DNA of 64,000 nucleotides, taken from positions 49,644 to 113,643 of the forward strand of contig JAPLSH010000016.1 in assembly GCA_026398735.1 (NCBI GenBank). Direction: 5' to 3'. The notes under the pieces are model-generated. The model was not told where the DNA came from. It saw only the letters and a list, made by a program, of their open reading frames with translations, and did not search any database. Within the stretch, counting starts at the first letter, position 1; every line of letters begins with the position of its first letter. The DNA is from Pseudomonadota bacterium (GTDB lineage: Bacteria > Pseudomonadota > Gammaproteobacteria > Steroidobacterales > Steroidobacteraceae). The position numbers and the translations under genes are program-made. This document shows positions 1 to 11,039 of this stretch, one piece after another.

Positions 1-2
1 TC

Positions 3-1409
3 TGCGGCGATGGCGAGATGGACGAGCCCGAGTCGATGGGCGCGCTCACCATGCCGGTGCGCGAAGGCCTAGACAACCTGGTGTTCGTCGTCAACTGCAA
101 CCTGCAGCGTCTCGACGGACCGGTGCGTGGTAACGGCAAGATCATTCAAGAGCTCGAGGCGGCATTCCTCGGTGCCGGCTGGAATGTCATCAAGGTGCTG
201 TGGGGCAACCGCTGGGATCCCTTGCTGGCCAAGGACACCAATGGCGTGCTGCGCAGCGTCATGGAAAGCACCGTCGATGGTGAGTTCCAGACGTTTAAGG
301 CCAAGGGTGGCGCCTATACGCGCGAACATTTCTTCGGCAAGCATCCCGAACTCAAGGCACTGGTGGCGCATCTGACCGATGACGACATCTGGCGTTTGAA
401 CCGTGGCGGCCACGATGCGCAGAAGGTCTATGCGGCCTATGCCGCAGCTGTGGCGCACAAGGGCCAGCCCACTGTCATCCTGGCGCACACCGTCAAGGGC
501 TATGGTCTGGGCAAGGCTGCAGAAGGCCAGATGGTGGCGCACCAGCAGAAGAAGATGGACGCAGAGTCCATCCGCCGCTTCCAGGAAGTGTTCCGTCTGC
601 CGCTGAGCGAAGAGGACATCGCCAAGTTCAACTTCGTAAAGCCCGCAGCAGACAGCGAAGAGATCCAGTATCTGCAGTCGCGTCGTGCAGCGCTGGGCGG
701 CTATCTGCCGCAGCGCATTACCGATGTTCCTGCGTTGCAGGTGCCGCCGCTTGAAACCTTCAAAGCGTTGCTTGAAGGATCGGGCGATCGCGAAATCTCA
801 ACCACGATGGCCTTCGTGCGCATGCTCACTGCGTTGCTCAAGGATAAGAGCATCGGCCCGAACATCGTGCCGATCGTTCCTGACGAAGCACGCACCTTCG
901 GTATGGAAGGTCTGTTCCGCCAGATCGGCATCTATTCGTCTGTGGGTCAGCTGTACACGCCGCAAGACGCTGAACAGCTCATGTCTTACAAAGAAGACAA
1001 AAAAGGCCAGATGCTCGAAGAGGGCATCAACGAAGCCGGTGCCATCTGCTCATGGATCGCTGCCGGCACGGCCTATGCCAACCACGGCCGCAGCATGGTG
1101 CCGTTCTACATCTACTACTCGATGTTCGGCTTTCAGCGCGTGGGCGATTTCATCTGGGCAGCAGGCGACATTCAGGCCCGCGGCTTTTTGATGGGCGCCA
1201 CCGCACTATGTGCAGCCGGCCATGCCGGCGGGCGCAGAGCAGGGCATTTTGAAGGGCGGTTATCTGATGCGCCCGGGTGCCAAGGGCAAGCTGCGAACCA
1301 CGCTGCTGGGTTCGGGCACCATCCTGCGCGAAGTGCTGGCTGCTGCCGAGATCCTCGAAGCCGACTACAACGTCGCCGCCGATGTGTTCTCCATTACCAG
1401 CTTCAGTGA
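3..1409 (+). pseudogene. aceE: Pyruvate dehydrogenase E1 (AceE), 5' portion, truncated by window edge and by an internal deletion
   Basis: Homodimeric-type E1 of the pyruvate dehydrogenase complex: ThDP-dependent decarboxylation of pyruvate and acetylation of E2 lipoyl groups. The frame is open from base 3 and begins at the ThDP-binding segment GDGEMDEPES (about residue 229 of the E. coli protein). It continues with NCNLQRLDGPV, LNRGGHD, ILAHTVKGYG, DEARTFGMEGLFRQIGIY and PFYIYYSMFGFQR. Homology stops at RGFLMGAT (about base 1202). The family normally continues with a conserved block of about 68 residues that is absent here, and the rest of this frame (to 1409) is not E1 sequence. The matching C-terminal part resumes in another frame at about 1204. 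It heads the aceF-lpd operon. The lesion is real in the given sequence, but an assembly collapse is possible. Confidence 0.9.
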
Positions 1410-1785
1410 ACTGCGCCGCGAGGCGCTCAACGTCGAGCGCGATAACCTGCTCAACCCGGGTCGCAAGGCCCAAGTGCCTTACGTGCAGACGCTGTTTGCC
1501 CAGCACACGGCGCCGGTCATTGCTGCCACCGACAACATGCGGTTGGTCCCCGACCAGATCCGTCAGTGGATCGAGCCGCGTTACGTCACGCTGGGCACTG
1601 ATGGCTTCGGCCGCAGTGATGGTCGTGCGGCGCTTCGCAGTCACTTCGAGGTCGACCGGCGCTTCATCGTGCTGGCGGCGCTCAAGGCGCTGGCCGATGA
1701 CGGCAAGCTCGAAGGGTCGGTTGTCGAAAAGGCTATTGGCAAACTGGGGATCGACCCGGCCAAGGCCAATCCGCTGAACAGTTAA
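1210..1785 (+). pseudogene. aceE: Pyruvate dehydrogenase E1 (AceE), 3' portion after the internal deletion
   Basis: C-terminal domain of the same E1. In this frame the sequence reads HYVQPAMPAGAEQGILKG from about base 1204, matching the E. coli NENYHMPAMPEGAEEGI region. It continues with LLGSGTILREV, ADVFSITSFSELRREA, YVTLGTDGFGRSD and LRSHFEVD to a normal C-terminus with TAA. Only the part upstream of about 1204 is missing, so this is the downstream half of aceE shifted by one frame. The first ATG (1210) lies inside the gene and is not a native start. The stop is 12 bases before the aceF start, as expected for the operon. Confidence 0.88.
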
Positions 1786-1797
1786 AGGATCGAGCGC

Positions 1798-3362
1798 GTG
1801 TCGCAGTCAATCGATGTCGTTGTGCCCGATATGGGCAGTTTTGCCGAGGTCGGCGTGGTCGAGGTGCTGGTCAAGCCAGGCGATCGCGTCGAGCTCGACA
1901 CGCCGCTGGTCACGCTCGAAACCGAGAAGGCCACTATGGATGTGCCATCTACTACTGCAGGTATCGTCGAGGCGGTGCATGTGGTGGCAGGGGGCAAAAT
2001 TTCCGCGGGTGGTCGTGTGGTCACGCTGCGTGCCGACTCTGCTGCTGTAGCCGAGCCCGTAGCGGCTGCTGCACCGGTTGCCGCTGTCGCAGCGGCCCAG
2101 GTGGTTTCGGTGGGCGTCACCGTGCCGGATATGGGCAGCTTTGCCGAAGTCGGTGTGGTCGAGTTGCTGGTCGCAGTAGGCGACACCATCGAGATCGACA
2201 CACCGCTGGTCACGCTCGAAACCGAAAAGGCCACCATGGACGTGCCGTCCACTGTGGCCGGTGTGGTCGAGCAGGTGCATGTCAGCAAGGGTGGCAAGGT
2301 GTCTGCTGGCGGTCTCGTGGCCACCATTCGCAGTACCGTTGTACCGGCTGCTGCCCCGGTTGCGGCAGTGCCCGTTGCTGTGGCTGCAGCGGTGGCAGCA
2401 CCAGTCAAGGCCGCAGCTCACGCTGCGCCTGCGGCATTGCCGCCGATCAGCGAGGCGGGGTTCTCCAAGGCCCATGCCGGTCCGTCAGTACGCAAACTGG
2501 CGCGCGAACTGGGTGTGGACCTGGGGCGCGTCAAGGGCAGTGGTCCGCGCTCGCGCATCACTCACGATGACGTCAAAGCCTGGGTCAAACAGGCATTGGC
2601 CGGTGGCGGTGGCGGTGGCGCTGCCCTCCCGTCTGTGCCGCAGGTCGACTTTGCGGCCTTTGGTGCGGTGGAGCTCAAGCCGCTTAATCGCATCCAGAAA
2701 ATTTCCGGTCCGCGTCTGCATGCAAGCTGGGTCAACCTGCCGCATGTGACGCAGTTTGATGAGGCCGACGTTACTGAGCTGGAAGCAACGCGCAACCGTC
2801 TCAAAGACGCGGCAGCGGCCAAGGGCGTTAAGCTCACGCCACTGGCGTTCATCATCCGCGCCTGCGTGCATGCACTGCAGCAGTATCCGCAGTTCAATGC
2901 GTCGCTCGATGCATCGGGCGAGAACATTGTGCTCAAGAAGTACATGCACATCGGCTTTGCAGCCGATACGCCCAATGGCTTGTTGGTGCCGGTGATTCGC
3001 GATGCCGACAAAAAGGACATCTACCAGATCGCCCTCGAACTGGCCGACCTGTCTGCCAAGGCACGTGATGGCAAGTTGAGCGGTGCGCAGATGCAGGGCG
3101 GCTGCTTTACGGTGTCGAGTCTGGGTGGCATCGGTGGCACGGCGTTCACGCCTATCATCAACGCGCCTGAGGCCGCCATCCTGGGTGTGTCGCGCACGCA
3201 GACCAAGCCGGTGTGGAAGGACGGTACGTTTGTGCCGCGGCAGATGTTGCCGCTGTCGCTCTCGTATGACCATCGCATCATCGATGGTGCCGCGGGCGCG
3301 CGCTTCTCTACGGCGCTGGCGCAGGCGCTGGCCAACCCCAGCATGCTGACCGAGGCGATCCC

Positions 3363-3366
<4 letters not shown>
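1798..3366 (+). CDS. aceF: Dihydrolipoyllysine acetyltransferase, E2 of pyruvate dehydrogenase
   Basis: Transfers the acetyl group from E1 to CoA and forms the core of the complex. Two N-terminal lipoyl domains (about residues 4-77 and 103-177) each carry the TLETEKATMDVPS motif; the lipoylated lysines are Lys44 and Lys144. They are followed by Ala/Pro/Val-rich flexible linkers, a peripheral subunit-binding domain (about 226-262, SVRKLARELGVDL) and the acyltransferase domain. That domain ends with SYDHRIIDGA, whose His492 and Asp496 are the catalytic pair. At 522 aa it is a normal two-lipoyl E2. The start is GTG, 12 bases after aceE. Its TGA overlaps the TTG start of lpdA, which suggests translational coupling. 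Confidence 0.96.
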
Positions 3367-5141
<1,775 letters not shown>

Positions 5142-5160
5142 GGGCAAGGCGCACACAACA

Positions 5161-5176
5161 CCCCGCCGAAGCGGGG
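5161..5176. other. GC hairpin between lpdA and the M61 peptidase gene
   Basis: A perfect 6-bp stem CCCCGC/GCGGGG closes a CGAA tetraloop, 19 bases after the lpdA stop. No T-run follows, so it is not a textbook terminator. Its 3' arm overlaps the purine-rich GGGGGAAGG that is the best ribosome-binding site for the gene starting at 5190, so it could attenuate read-through or mask that site. The structure is seen in the sequence; the function is inferred. Confidence 0.45.
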
Positions 5177-5189
5177 GAAGGCCCAGCAC

Positions 5190-7067
5190 ATGAAGCATGC
5201 ATATTCACTCCTGCTGCTGGGCGCTGGCCTGGCAGGTGTTGCGGCGCAGGCCGCGCCGCCGCCACGCGACGTGCCTTACGCGGGCGTCATCCAAGTTGAG
5301 GTTGATGCCACCGATCTGGCGCATCGCGTCTTGCAGGTCAACGAAACACTGCCGGTTAAGCCAGGCAAGCTCACGTTGCTATATCCGCAATGGTTGCCCG
5401 GCAACCATGCACCGCGCGGTCCAATCGATCAGATCGCAGGCTTGGTGATCCGCGCCAATGGCCAGACGCTGACCTGGAAGCGTGATCCGTTGGATGTCTA
5501 TGCCTTCGAAGTCGACGTGCCCAAGGGCGCTGCGCAACTCAACATAGCCTTTCAGGTAGCCACGCCGCTGAACTCAGATCAGGGCCGTGTGGTGATCACT
5601 TCAGCACTGACTAATGTGCAGTGGAACCAAGTGGTGCTGTATCCGGCCGGACATTACAACAGTGCTATTCAAGTGGCGTCTTCTCTGCGCTTGCCGGAGG
5701 GCTGGCAGGTCGCCAGTGCCTTGCCCGCGCAGCGTGATGGCAACGTCTATCGCTTTCAGCAGGCCTCGCTTGAAGAGTGGGTGGATTCTCCGGTGTTCAG
5801 TGGCCCCAACTACCTGCGTATCGATTTGGCACCGGGGCAGAAGATCCCGGTGGCGATGAACCTGTTTGCAGATCAGGCCAGCGATCTGGTGCCTACAGAG
5901 GCTCAGATTGAGATGCATCGGCATTTGGTGCGTGAGTTGTATGCAGCACTGGGTCAGCCTAGCTTTGACCATTACGAGTTGCTGGTGGCACTCACTGATC
6001 AACTCGGTGGTATCGGGCTGGAGCATCGTCGCTCCAGTGAGAACTCGCATGCCCCGGCTTATCTGCGTAAGTGGGATGAGGGCGTGGGCCGTCATGAGTT
6101 GCTGGGTCACGAGATGACGCATGCTTGGAACGGTAAGCGCCGTCGTCCGGCCGATCTGTGGACGCCGCACTTCAACGTGCCCATGCAAGACAGCTTGCTG
6201 TGGGTCTATGAGGGCATGACGCAGTATTACGGTGAGGTGGTCACTGCACGTGCCGGAATGACCAGCTTGGAGTTCACGCGCGACTCCATCGCCGAGAATG
6301 CAGCGGTCTTTGAGCGCAAGCGTCCGGGCCGCCAGTGGCGGTCCATGCTCGATACGACCAATCAGCCCATCGTTACGGCGCGTCGGCCGCTGGCTTGGAC
6401 CAGTTGGCAACGCACCGAAGATTATTATTCCGAAGGCGCGCTGCTGTGGCTGGAAGTGGATCTGCGTTTGCGCAGCCTGACCGGCGGGCAGCGCAGCTTG
6501 GATGACTTTTCGCAGCGCTTTTTTGCGGCCGCAGCGGACAAGGGCGTGGTGTCCACTTATCGCTTTGAGGATGTGGTACGCACGCTCGAATCTGTCGCAC
6601 CCAACAACTGGGGTTCGTTCCTGGAAGCACGTGTCAGTGGCGTAGCGCAGCCCTTGCAGGGTTTGCAGCAGGCAGGACTCAAGCTGGTCTACAACGACAC
6701 GCCCAATCTCTCGGTGAAGGATGGCGAGCGCAATCGCACCGACCTGAGCTATGGCTTGGGGCTGTCAGTGGCGGGCACCGGCGTGATCGGCGAAGTGGTA
6801 TGGGACAGCCCGGCATTCAAGGCGGGGCTCTCTGGGGCGAACACCACCATTGTGGCCGTCAATGGTCGCGCCTTCTCGGGTGATGTACTCAAGGACGCGG
6901 TGGTCAAGGCCAAAGACGGTGGCCCGCTCGACCTGCTGGTGCGTACCGGCGATCGCTATCGCACCGTCAGTGTGGAGTGGCGCGGGGGCTTGTACTACCC
7001 GCACCTGGAAGTCGTTGCCGGTACGACCGATCGACTCAACGACGTACTCAAGGCGCGCGCGCCCTGA
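5190..7067 (+). CDS. M61 family (glycyl aminopeptidase-type) metallopeptidase with PDZ domain, secreted
   Basis: A 625-aa protein with a signal peptide (residues 1-21, cleavage probably after AQA), so it is likely periplasmic. The N-terminal half is the beta-rich M61 domain (YPQWLPGNHAPRGPI). The zinc site is HEMTH at residues 307-311 in the family block HEMTHAWNGKRRRP, followed by the downstream metal-ligand region WVYEGMTQYYGE. A PDZ domain lies near the C-terminus (about 520-600: GLGLSV...SPAFKAGL). The family cleaves N-terminal Gly or Ala from short peptides in characterised members; the substrate here is unknown. It stands alone after the aceEF-lpd operon and converges with the DUF1841 gene with a gap of only seven bases. 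Confidence 0.88.
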   Translation: MKHAYSLLLLGAGLAGVAAQAAPPPRDVPYAGVIQVEVDATDLAHRVLQVNETLPVKPGKLTLLYPQWLPGNHAPRGPIDQIAGLVIRANGQTLTWKRDPLDVYAFEVDVPKGAAQLNIAFQVATPLNSDQGRVVITSALTNVQWNQVVLYPAGHYNSAIQVASSLRLPEGWQVASALPAQRDGNVYRFQQASLEEWVDSPVFSGPNYLRIDLAPGQKIPVAMNLFADQASDLVPTEAQIEMHRHLVRELYAALGQPSFDHYELLVALTDQLGGIGLEHRRSSENSHAPAYLRKWDEGVGRHELLGHEMTHAWNGKRRRPADLWTPHFNVPMQDSLLWVYEGMTQYYGEVVTARAGMTSLEFTRDSIAENAAVFERKRPGRQWRSMLDTTNQPIVTARRPLAWTSWQRTEDYYSEGALLWLEVDLRLRSLTGGQRSLDDFSQRFFAAAADKGVVSTYRFEDVVRTLESVAPNNWGSFLEARVSGVAQPLQGLQQAGLKLVYNDTPNLSVKDGERNRTDLSYGLGLSVAGTGVIGEVVWDSPAFKAGLSGANTTIVAVNGRAFSGDVLKDAVVKAKDGGPLDLLVRTGDRYRTVSVEWRGGLYYPHLEVVAGTTDRLNDVLKARAP

Positions 7068-7074
7068 GTACACG

Positions 7075-7500
7075 TCATAGTTTGCGCAGGCGCTCCAGAT
7101 AGGCCTGTTCGTCCGGCGCGCGACCTGAGCGCTGGGCATCCCACAAGGTGGTGGCCAGCACTTCAATCATGAGGTGCTCGGCTGAGTGCGTGTCACCGCA
7201 GCGTTTGAGCAGCCGCGCATGGACAGCCTCGATACCAGCGGGACGACGCGTGGCCAACTGCTCACGCAGCCCCAGATGCAGTCCCATATGCAGGAAGGGA
7301 TTGGTTTGCCCCTGCTCTACGGTGTAGGGCCTGTGCAGCGCATCGGGTGTGGCTAGCAGCGGCTGGTACTCGGGATGCAGCGCGATGACATCAGCGATAG
7401 CTGCGTCCAGCGGTTCGAGCGGCAGCAATTGCAGGCGTCGCTGCCAGGCATCAAACCAGCGCTGCCGCAGCGCATCGCGACTGTCATTGGCAAAGAACAT
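7075..7500 (-). CDS. DUF1841 family protein
   Basis: A soluble protein of 141 aa with no signal peptide. It begins MFFANDSRDALRQRWFDAW and contains the family features HPEYQPLL, NPFLHMGLHLGLREQ and a C-terminal AYLERLRKL. The open frame extends further upstream, but that part lies inside nth. The ATG at 7500 shares one base with the nth TGA (TGATG), so it is the likely start and is translationally coupled to nth. No biochemical function is known for the family. Its conserved position next to nth suggests only co-expression. Confidence 0.82.
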   Translation of the reverse strand: MFFANDSRDALRQRWFDAWQRRLQLLPLEPLDAAIADVIALHPEYQPLLATPDALHRPYTVEQGQTNPFLHMGLHLGLREQLATRRPAGIEAVHARLLKRCGDTHSAEHLMIEVLATTLWDAQRSGRAPDEQAYLERLRKL

Positions 7501-8150
7501 CAGGCGGCATCCTCGCGAGTTTTGCCTTTGAAGGTGCACCACTGTGCCACGGCGCATTGAGCGCAGCGCGGCTTGCGCGCTATACACACATGACGCCCGT
7601 GCAGGATGAGCCAATGGTGCGCATCGTGCAGGTACTGGGGTGGCGTGGTCTTGAGGAGTTTGCGCTCGACAGCCAACACGGTTTTGCCCGGTGCGATGCC
7701 GGTGCGATTGGCGACGCGAAACACATGCGTATCGACGGCGATGGTGGGCTCACCGAAGGCCACGTTGAGTACCACGTTGGCGGTTTTGCGACCGACACCG
7801 GGCAGTGCTTCCAGTGCGGCACGGTCGTGGGGCACCTGTCCGTCATGCTGTTCGATGAGGATGCGCGCGGCGGCAACTAAGTTGGCGGCCTTGGCGTTGT
7901 ACAGACCGATGCTGCGTACAAAGGGCGTCAGGCCCGCCACACCCAAAGCCAGTAATTGGTGCGGCGTGTTGGCTACCGGGAACAGTTTGCGCGTGGCGAG
8001 ATTGACGCTCTTATCGGTGGCTTGCGCTGACAGCGTCACGGCCACCACCAGTTCGTAGGGCGTGCTGTATTCGAGTTCTGTGCGTGGGCTGGGCGTGGTG
8101 GCGCGTAGTCCCTCCCAGATCGCCAGACGCCGCGCTGCCGCTAGTGACAT
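7500..8150 (-). CDS. nth: Endonuclease III (DNA glycosylase/AP lyase)
   Basis: Base-excision repair enzyme removing oxidised pyrimidines. It has 216 aa, close to the E. coli length of 211. The helix-hairpin-helix motif LPGVGRKTANVV carries the catalytic Lys122, and Asp140 lies in IAVDTHVFRV. The [4Fe-4S] cluster ligands Cys189, Cys196, Cys199 and Cys205 have the canonical C-x6-C-x2-C-x5-C spacing. The start is seven bases after the metG stop, and its own stop overlaps the DUF1841 start, giving a metG-nth-DUF1841 transcription unit. Confidence 0.97.
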   Translation of the reverse strand: MSLAAARRLAIWEGLRATTPSPRTELEYSTPYELVVAVTLSAQATDKSVNLATRKLFPVANTPHQLLALGVAGLTPFVRSIGLYNAKAANLVAAARILIEQHDGQVPHDRAALEALPGVGRKTANVVLNVAFGEPTIAVDTHVFRVANRTGIAPGKTVLAVERKLLKTTPPQYLHDAHHWLILHGRHVCIARKPRCAQCAVAQWCTFKGKTREDAA

Positions 8151-8157
8151 GCGCGTG

Positions 8158-10245
8158 TCAGCTGATCTTCATGCCCGGCTGCACGCCACTGTCGGCTGAC
8201 AGCAGGAAGACGGTGTCGGGGCCGCCCTCGGCCTTGCCACTGGCGCACAGCACCATGCCTTCCGAGATGCCAAAGCGCATCTTGCGCGGCGCCAGGTTGG
8301 CGACCATCACTACAAAGCGGCCAATCAATTGCTCAGGGGCGTAACTGGCGGCAATGCCTGAGAACACCTGACGCTGGTGATCGCCCAAGTCGAGTTTGAA
8401 GCACAGCAGTTTGTCGGAACCCTCGACGCGGCTGCACTCCAGCACGCGTGCGGCGCGCAGGTCGAGTTTGGCGAAGTCATCGATAGTGATCATGGCGGGT
8501 TCCTGATGCGTGGCTGCAACCGGCGCGGCTTTGGTGGCCGGTGGTGTGCCAACGGCTGGTGTGGCAGCGGCTTTGACTGTGGCCTTGGCGGGAGCAGGCG
8601 GCGCGGCAGGCGTGGCCGGCGACACGACCAGTTGCTTGACCAAAGCCGGATCCAGGCGTGTGGCCAGCTGCGGGTATTTGCCGATGGCGCGACTGGTCAG
8701 TGGTGTCTCGACGCTGTCCCAGCTGGCGAATGCATCCTCTCCCAGCCAACCGGCTGCGGTCTGCGTAATGCGCGGCAGGATGGGCGACAGATACACCAGC
8801 AGTACGCGGAACAAGTTGATGGCCTGCGTCGCCACGGCACGTGCCTCGTCGCTGCGTGCCGGATCTTTGGCCATGATCCAGGGCTTTTGCTGGTCGACGT
8901 ATTGGTTTGCCAAGTCTGCCAAGTGCATGACTTCGCGCACCAGCGCGGCCGTATCACGCGCTTCGTACAGACTGGCCAGATGCTCGCGGCCCTCGATGAA
9001 GCGCGTGTACAGCGCAGAGTCGGGCAGCGTATCGGCCAGATGACCGCCGGCCCGCTCGATGAACGGCGCACAGCGGCTGGCGATGTTGACCAGCTTGCCG
9101 ACGATGTCGGAGTTCACGCGGGCAGTGAAGTCGTCGAGGCTCAAGTCGATGTCTTCGATGCCACCGGTTAGCTTGGCCGCAAAGTAGTAGCGCAGCGGCT
9201 CGCCGGGCAGCAGTTGCAGATAGCGGCTGGCAGTGATGAAGGTGCCACGCGACTTGGACATCTTGGCGCCGTCGACCGTCAGAAAGCCGTGCACGTGAAC
9301 GGCAGTGGGCCGACGCAAGCCGCCACCGTGCAGCACGGCGGGCCAGAACAGCGTATGAAAGTAGCTGATGTCCTTGCCAATGAAATGATGCAGCTCGGTG
9401 GCCGTCTCGGATTTCCACCAGTGGTCAAAGTCCAGGCCGCGCTTGGCGCACAGCGCGGCAAAGGCACCGATGTAACCGATGGGCGCATCGAACCAGACAT
9501 AGAAGTACTTGCCGGGTGCATCGGGTACCTCAAAGCCGAAGTACGGCGAATCGCGCGAGATATCCCAGTCTTTGAGTCCGGCCTCGAACCATTCGGCAAG
9601 CTTGGCCTGCACAGACTCTTGCAGATGGCTGTCGGTCAGCCACTGGCGCAGCATCGTCTCGAAATCGCCGAGCTTGAAGAACAGGTGATCTGAATCGCGC
9701 AGCACCGGGGTGGTGCCGGTGACCGTGGACACTGCGTTCTTGAGGTCGGCCGGCGAATAGGTGGCACCGCAGACTTCGCAGCTGTCGCCATATTGATCTG
9801 CCGCATCGCAGCGCGGGCAGTTGCCGCGCACATAGCGGTCTGGCAGGAACATGCCAGCTTGTTCGTCATAAGCCTGGCGCACCGAGCGGCGCGTGATGTG
9901 GCCTTTGTCACGCAGCGTGGTGTACAGCGCGTAGGTGTGTTCGCGGTTCTCTGCCGAATGGGTGGAGTGGAAGTGGTCGTACCCGATCATGAAGCCCTCG
10001 TAATCGCGGGCGTGATCGGTGGCCGAGGCGGCGATCAGCTGCTCGGGGGTGATGCCTTCCTGCTGGGCGCGGATCATGATGGGTGTGCCGTGGGTGTCTT
10101 CGGCACAGACGAACAGGCAGTGATGGCCGCGCAGCTTCTGGAAGCGCACCCAGACGTCAGTCTGCACGGCCTCGATGATGTGGCCGAAATGCAGTGGCCC
10201 GTTGGCGTAGGGCAGGGCGTGGGTAACGAGGATCTGGCGCGACAT
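8158..10245 (-). CDS. metG: Methionyl-tRNA synthetase
   Basis: Charges tRNA-Met. A long type-I MetRS of 695 aa. The HIGH-type motif is PYANGPLHFGHI at residues 12-23. A zinc-binding insert CPRC...CEVC lies in the connective peptide, and the KMSKS loop reads GAKMSKSRGTF. An Ala/Pro-rich linker (about 550-585) leads to a C-terminal OB-fold tRNA-binding domain (FAKLDLRAARVLE...ANLAPRKMRFGISEGM) that also dimerises the enzyme in E. coli. It is the first gene of the metG-nth-DUF1841 unit. The usual gammaproteobacterial neighbour mrp is nearby, at 15854, but separated by the pilus-motor operon. Confidence 0.97.
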   Translation of the reverse strand: MSRQILVTHALPYANGPLHFGHIIEAVQTDVWVRFQKLRGHHCLFVCAEDTHGTPIMIRAQQEGITPEQLIAASATDHARDYEGFMIGYDHFHSTHSAENREHTYALYTTLRDKGHITRRSVRQAYDEQAGMFLPDRYVRGNCPRCDAADQYGDSCEVCGATYSPADLKNAVSTVTGTTPVLRDSDHLFFKLGDFETMLRQWLTDSHLQESVQAKLAEWFEAGLKDWDISRDSPYFGFEVPDAPGKYFYVWFDAPIGYIGAFAALCAKRGLDFDHWWKSETATELHHFIGKDISYFHTLFWPAVLHGGGLRRPTAVHVHGFLTVDGAKMSKSRGTFITASRYLQLLPGEPLRYYFAAKLTGGIEDIDLSLDDFTARVNSDIVGKLVNIASRCAPFIERAGGHLADTLPDSALYTRFIEGREHLASLYEARDTAALVREVMHLADLANQYVDQQKPWIMAKDPARSDEARAVATQAINLFRVLLVYLSPILPRITQTAAGWLGEDAFASWDSVETPLTSRAIGKYPQLATRLDPALVKQLVVSPATPAAPPAPAKATVKAAATPAVGTPPATKAAPVAATHQEPAMITIDDFAKLDLRAARVLECSRVEGSDKLLCFKLDLGDHQRQVFSGIAASYAPEQLIGRFVVMVANLAPRKMRFGISEGMVLCASGKAEGGPDTVFLLSADSGVQPGMKIS

Positions 10246-10316
10246 AGCAAGTCCGGCATCAAGGGGCCGCTATTATCGCACGGACTGCCCGGCCGCTGCC
10301 GCCGGTCGCCAGCAGA

Positions 10317-11036
10317 TCAGCTGGCGGTCAGGGCCACCAGCGTGCGGCTGAGCAGGTCCACCTCTTCGGCCAGGCGACCATTGACGAAGCCGTTGAGCAC
10401 CAGCTGAGTCTGTTCGTCCAGCTCCAGAAACTTGATCGACATGAACTCCACCTGCGGATGCGCCGCGTCGATGGCGCCCGGTAGCTGCGTCACGTTGCAG
10501 GGAATAGACAGCGTGTATTCACGCCCAAGCAGTTTGACGCGCAGGCTCATCTCAATGCGCTGGCCCACTGTCAAACGAAAAACCTCGTTGGCGGCGACCA
10601 TGGCGCCACCCACCGACAGGTCGGTGACCAGCACGGGCATGAGCCGTGGCACGCGGACGGCGGCCGGCATCGAGACCACTGCGCGAGAATACGTACGCGG
10701 CCGGCTCTGCTTGATCGCGTGCAACTCGCCCAAATAAACGATAGGCGCTGGTTCAAACACCAGATTCGACACGGTGCCGATGAAATCGCATCTGTAACCG
10801 GGTCCATCCCAGCTGCAGTTCATGCGCGTGCCGCGCTGTACCGCCAGCAGCTGTTTGCTCACCGTCATGGGTGCAGTGATGATCAGCGAGGGCGCGCGCA
10901 GATTCATGACGCCCAACAGTTGCACTTTGTAGGGTTGCTCGCTGTTACCTATCCGTACTTCCAGCGCCGAGCGTGAGCGTGCGCCCAGGTTTTCGTAGGA
11001 ACGGATGAACCGCTGCATGGCTGCCAAATCTGACAT
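10317..11036 (-). CDS. PilZ-domain (YcgR-like) protein encoded with PilT-type ATPases
   Basis: A protein of 239 aa with no signal peptide or membrane segment. Residues 1-110 resemble the YcgR N-terminal beta domain. The C-terminal half is a PilZ domain with the c-di-GMP signatures RTYSR (RxxxR, about residue 124) and DLSVGGAMVA (D/NxSxxG), followed by a typical PilZ beta-barrel. PilZ proteins bind cyclic di-GMP and alter partners such as flagellar or pilus motors. Here it is three bases after a PilT-type ATPase gene, at the end of an operon with a HEAT-repeat kinase. I infer that it gates those ATPases in response to c-di-GMP; the partner is not proven. Confidence 0.8.
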   Translation of the reverse strand: MSDLAAMQRFIRSYENLGARSRSALEVRIGNSEQPYKVQLLGVMNLRAPSLIITAPMTVSKQLLAVQRGTRMNCSWDGPGYRCDFIGTVSNLVFEPAPIVYLGELHAIKQSRPRTYSRAVVSMPAAVRVPRLMPVLVTDLSVGGAMVAANEVFRLTVGQRIEMSLRVKLLGREYTLSIPCNVTQLPGAIDAAHPQVEFMSIKFLELDEQTQLVLNGFVNGRLAEEVDLLSRTLVALTAS

Positions 11037-11039
11037 GAG

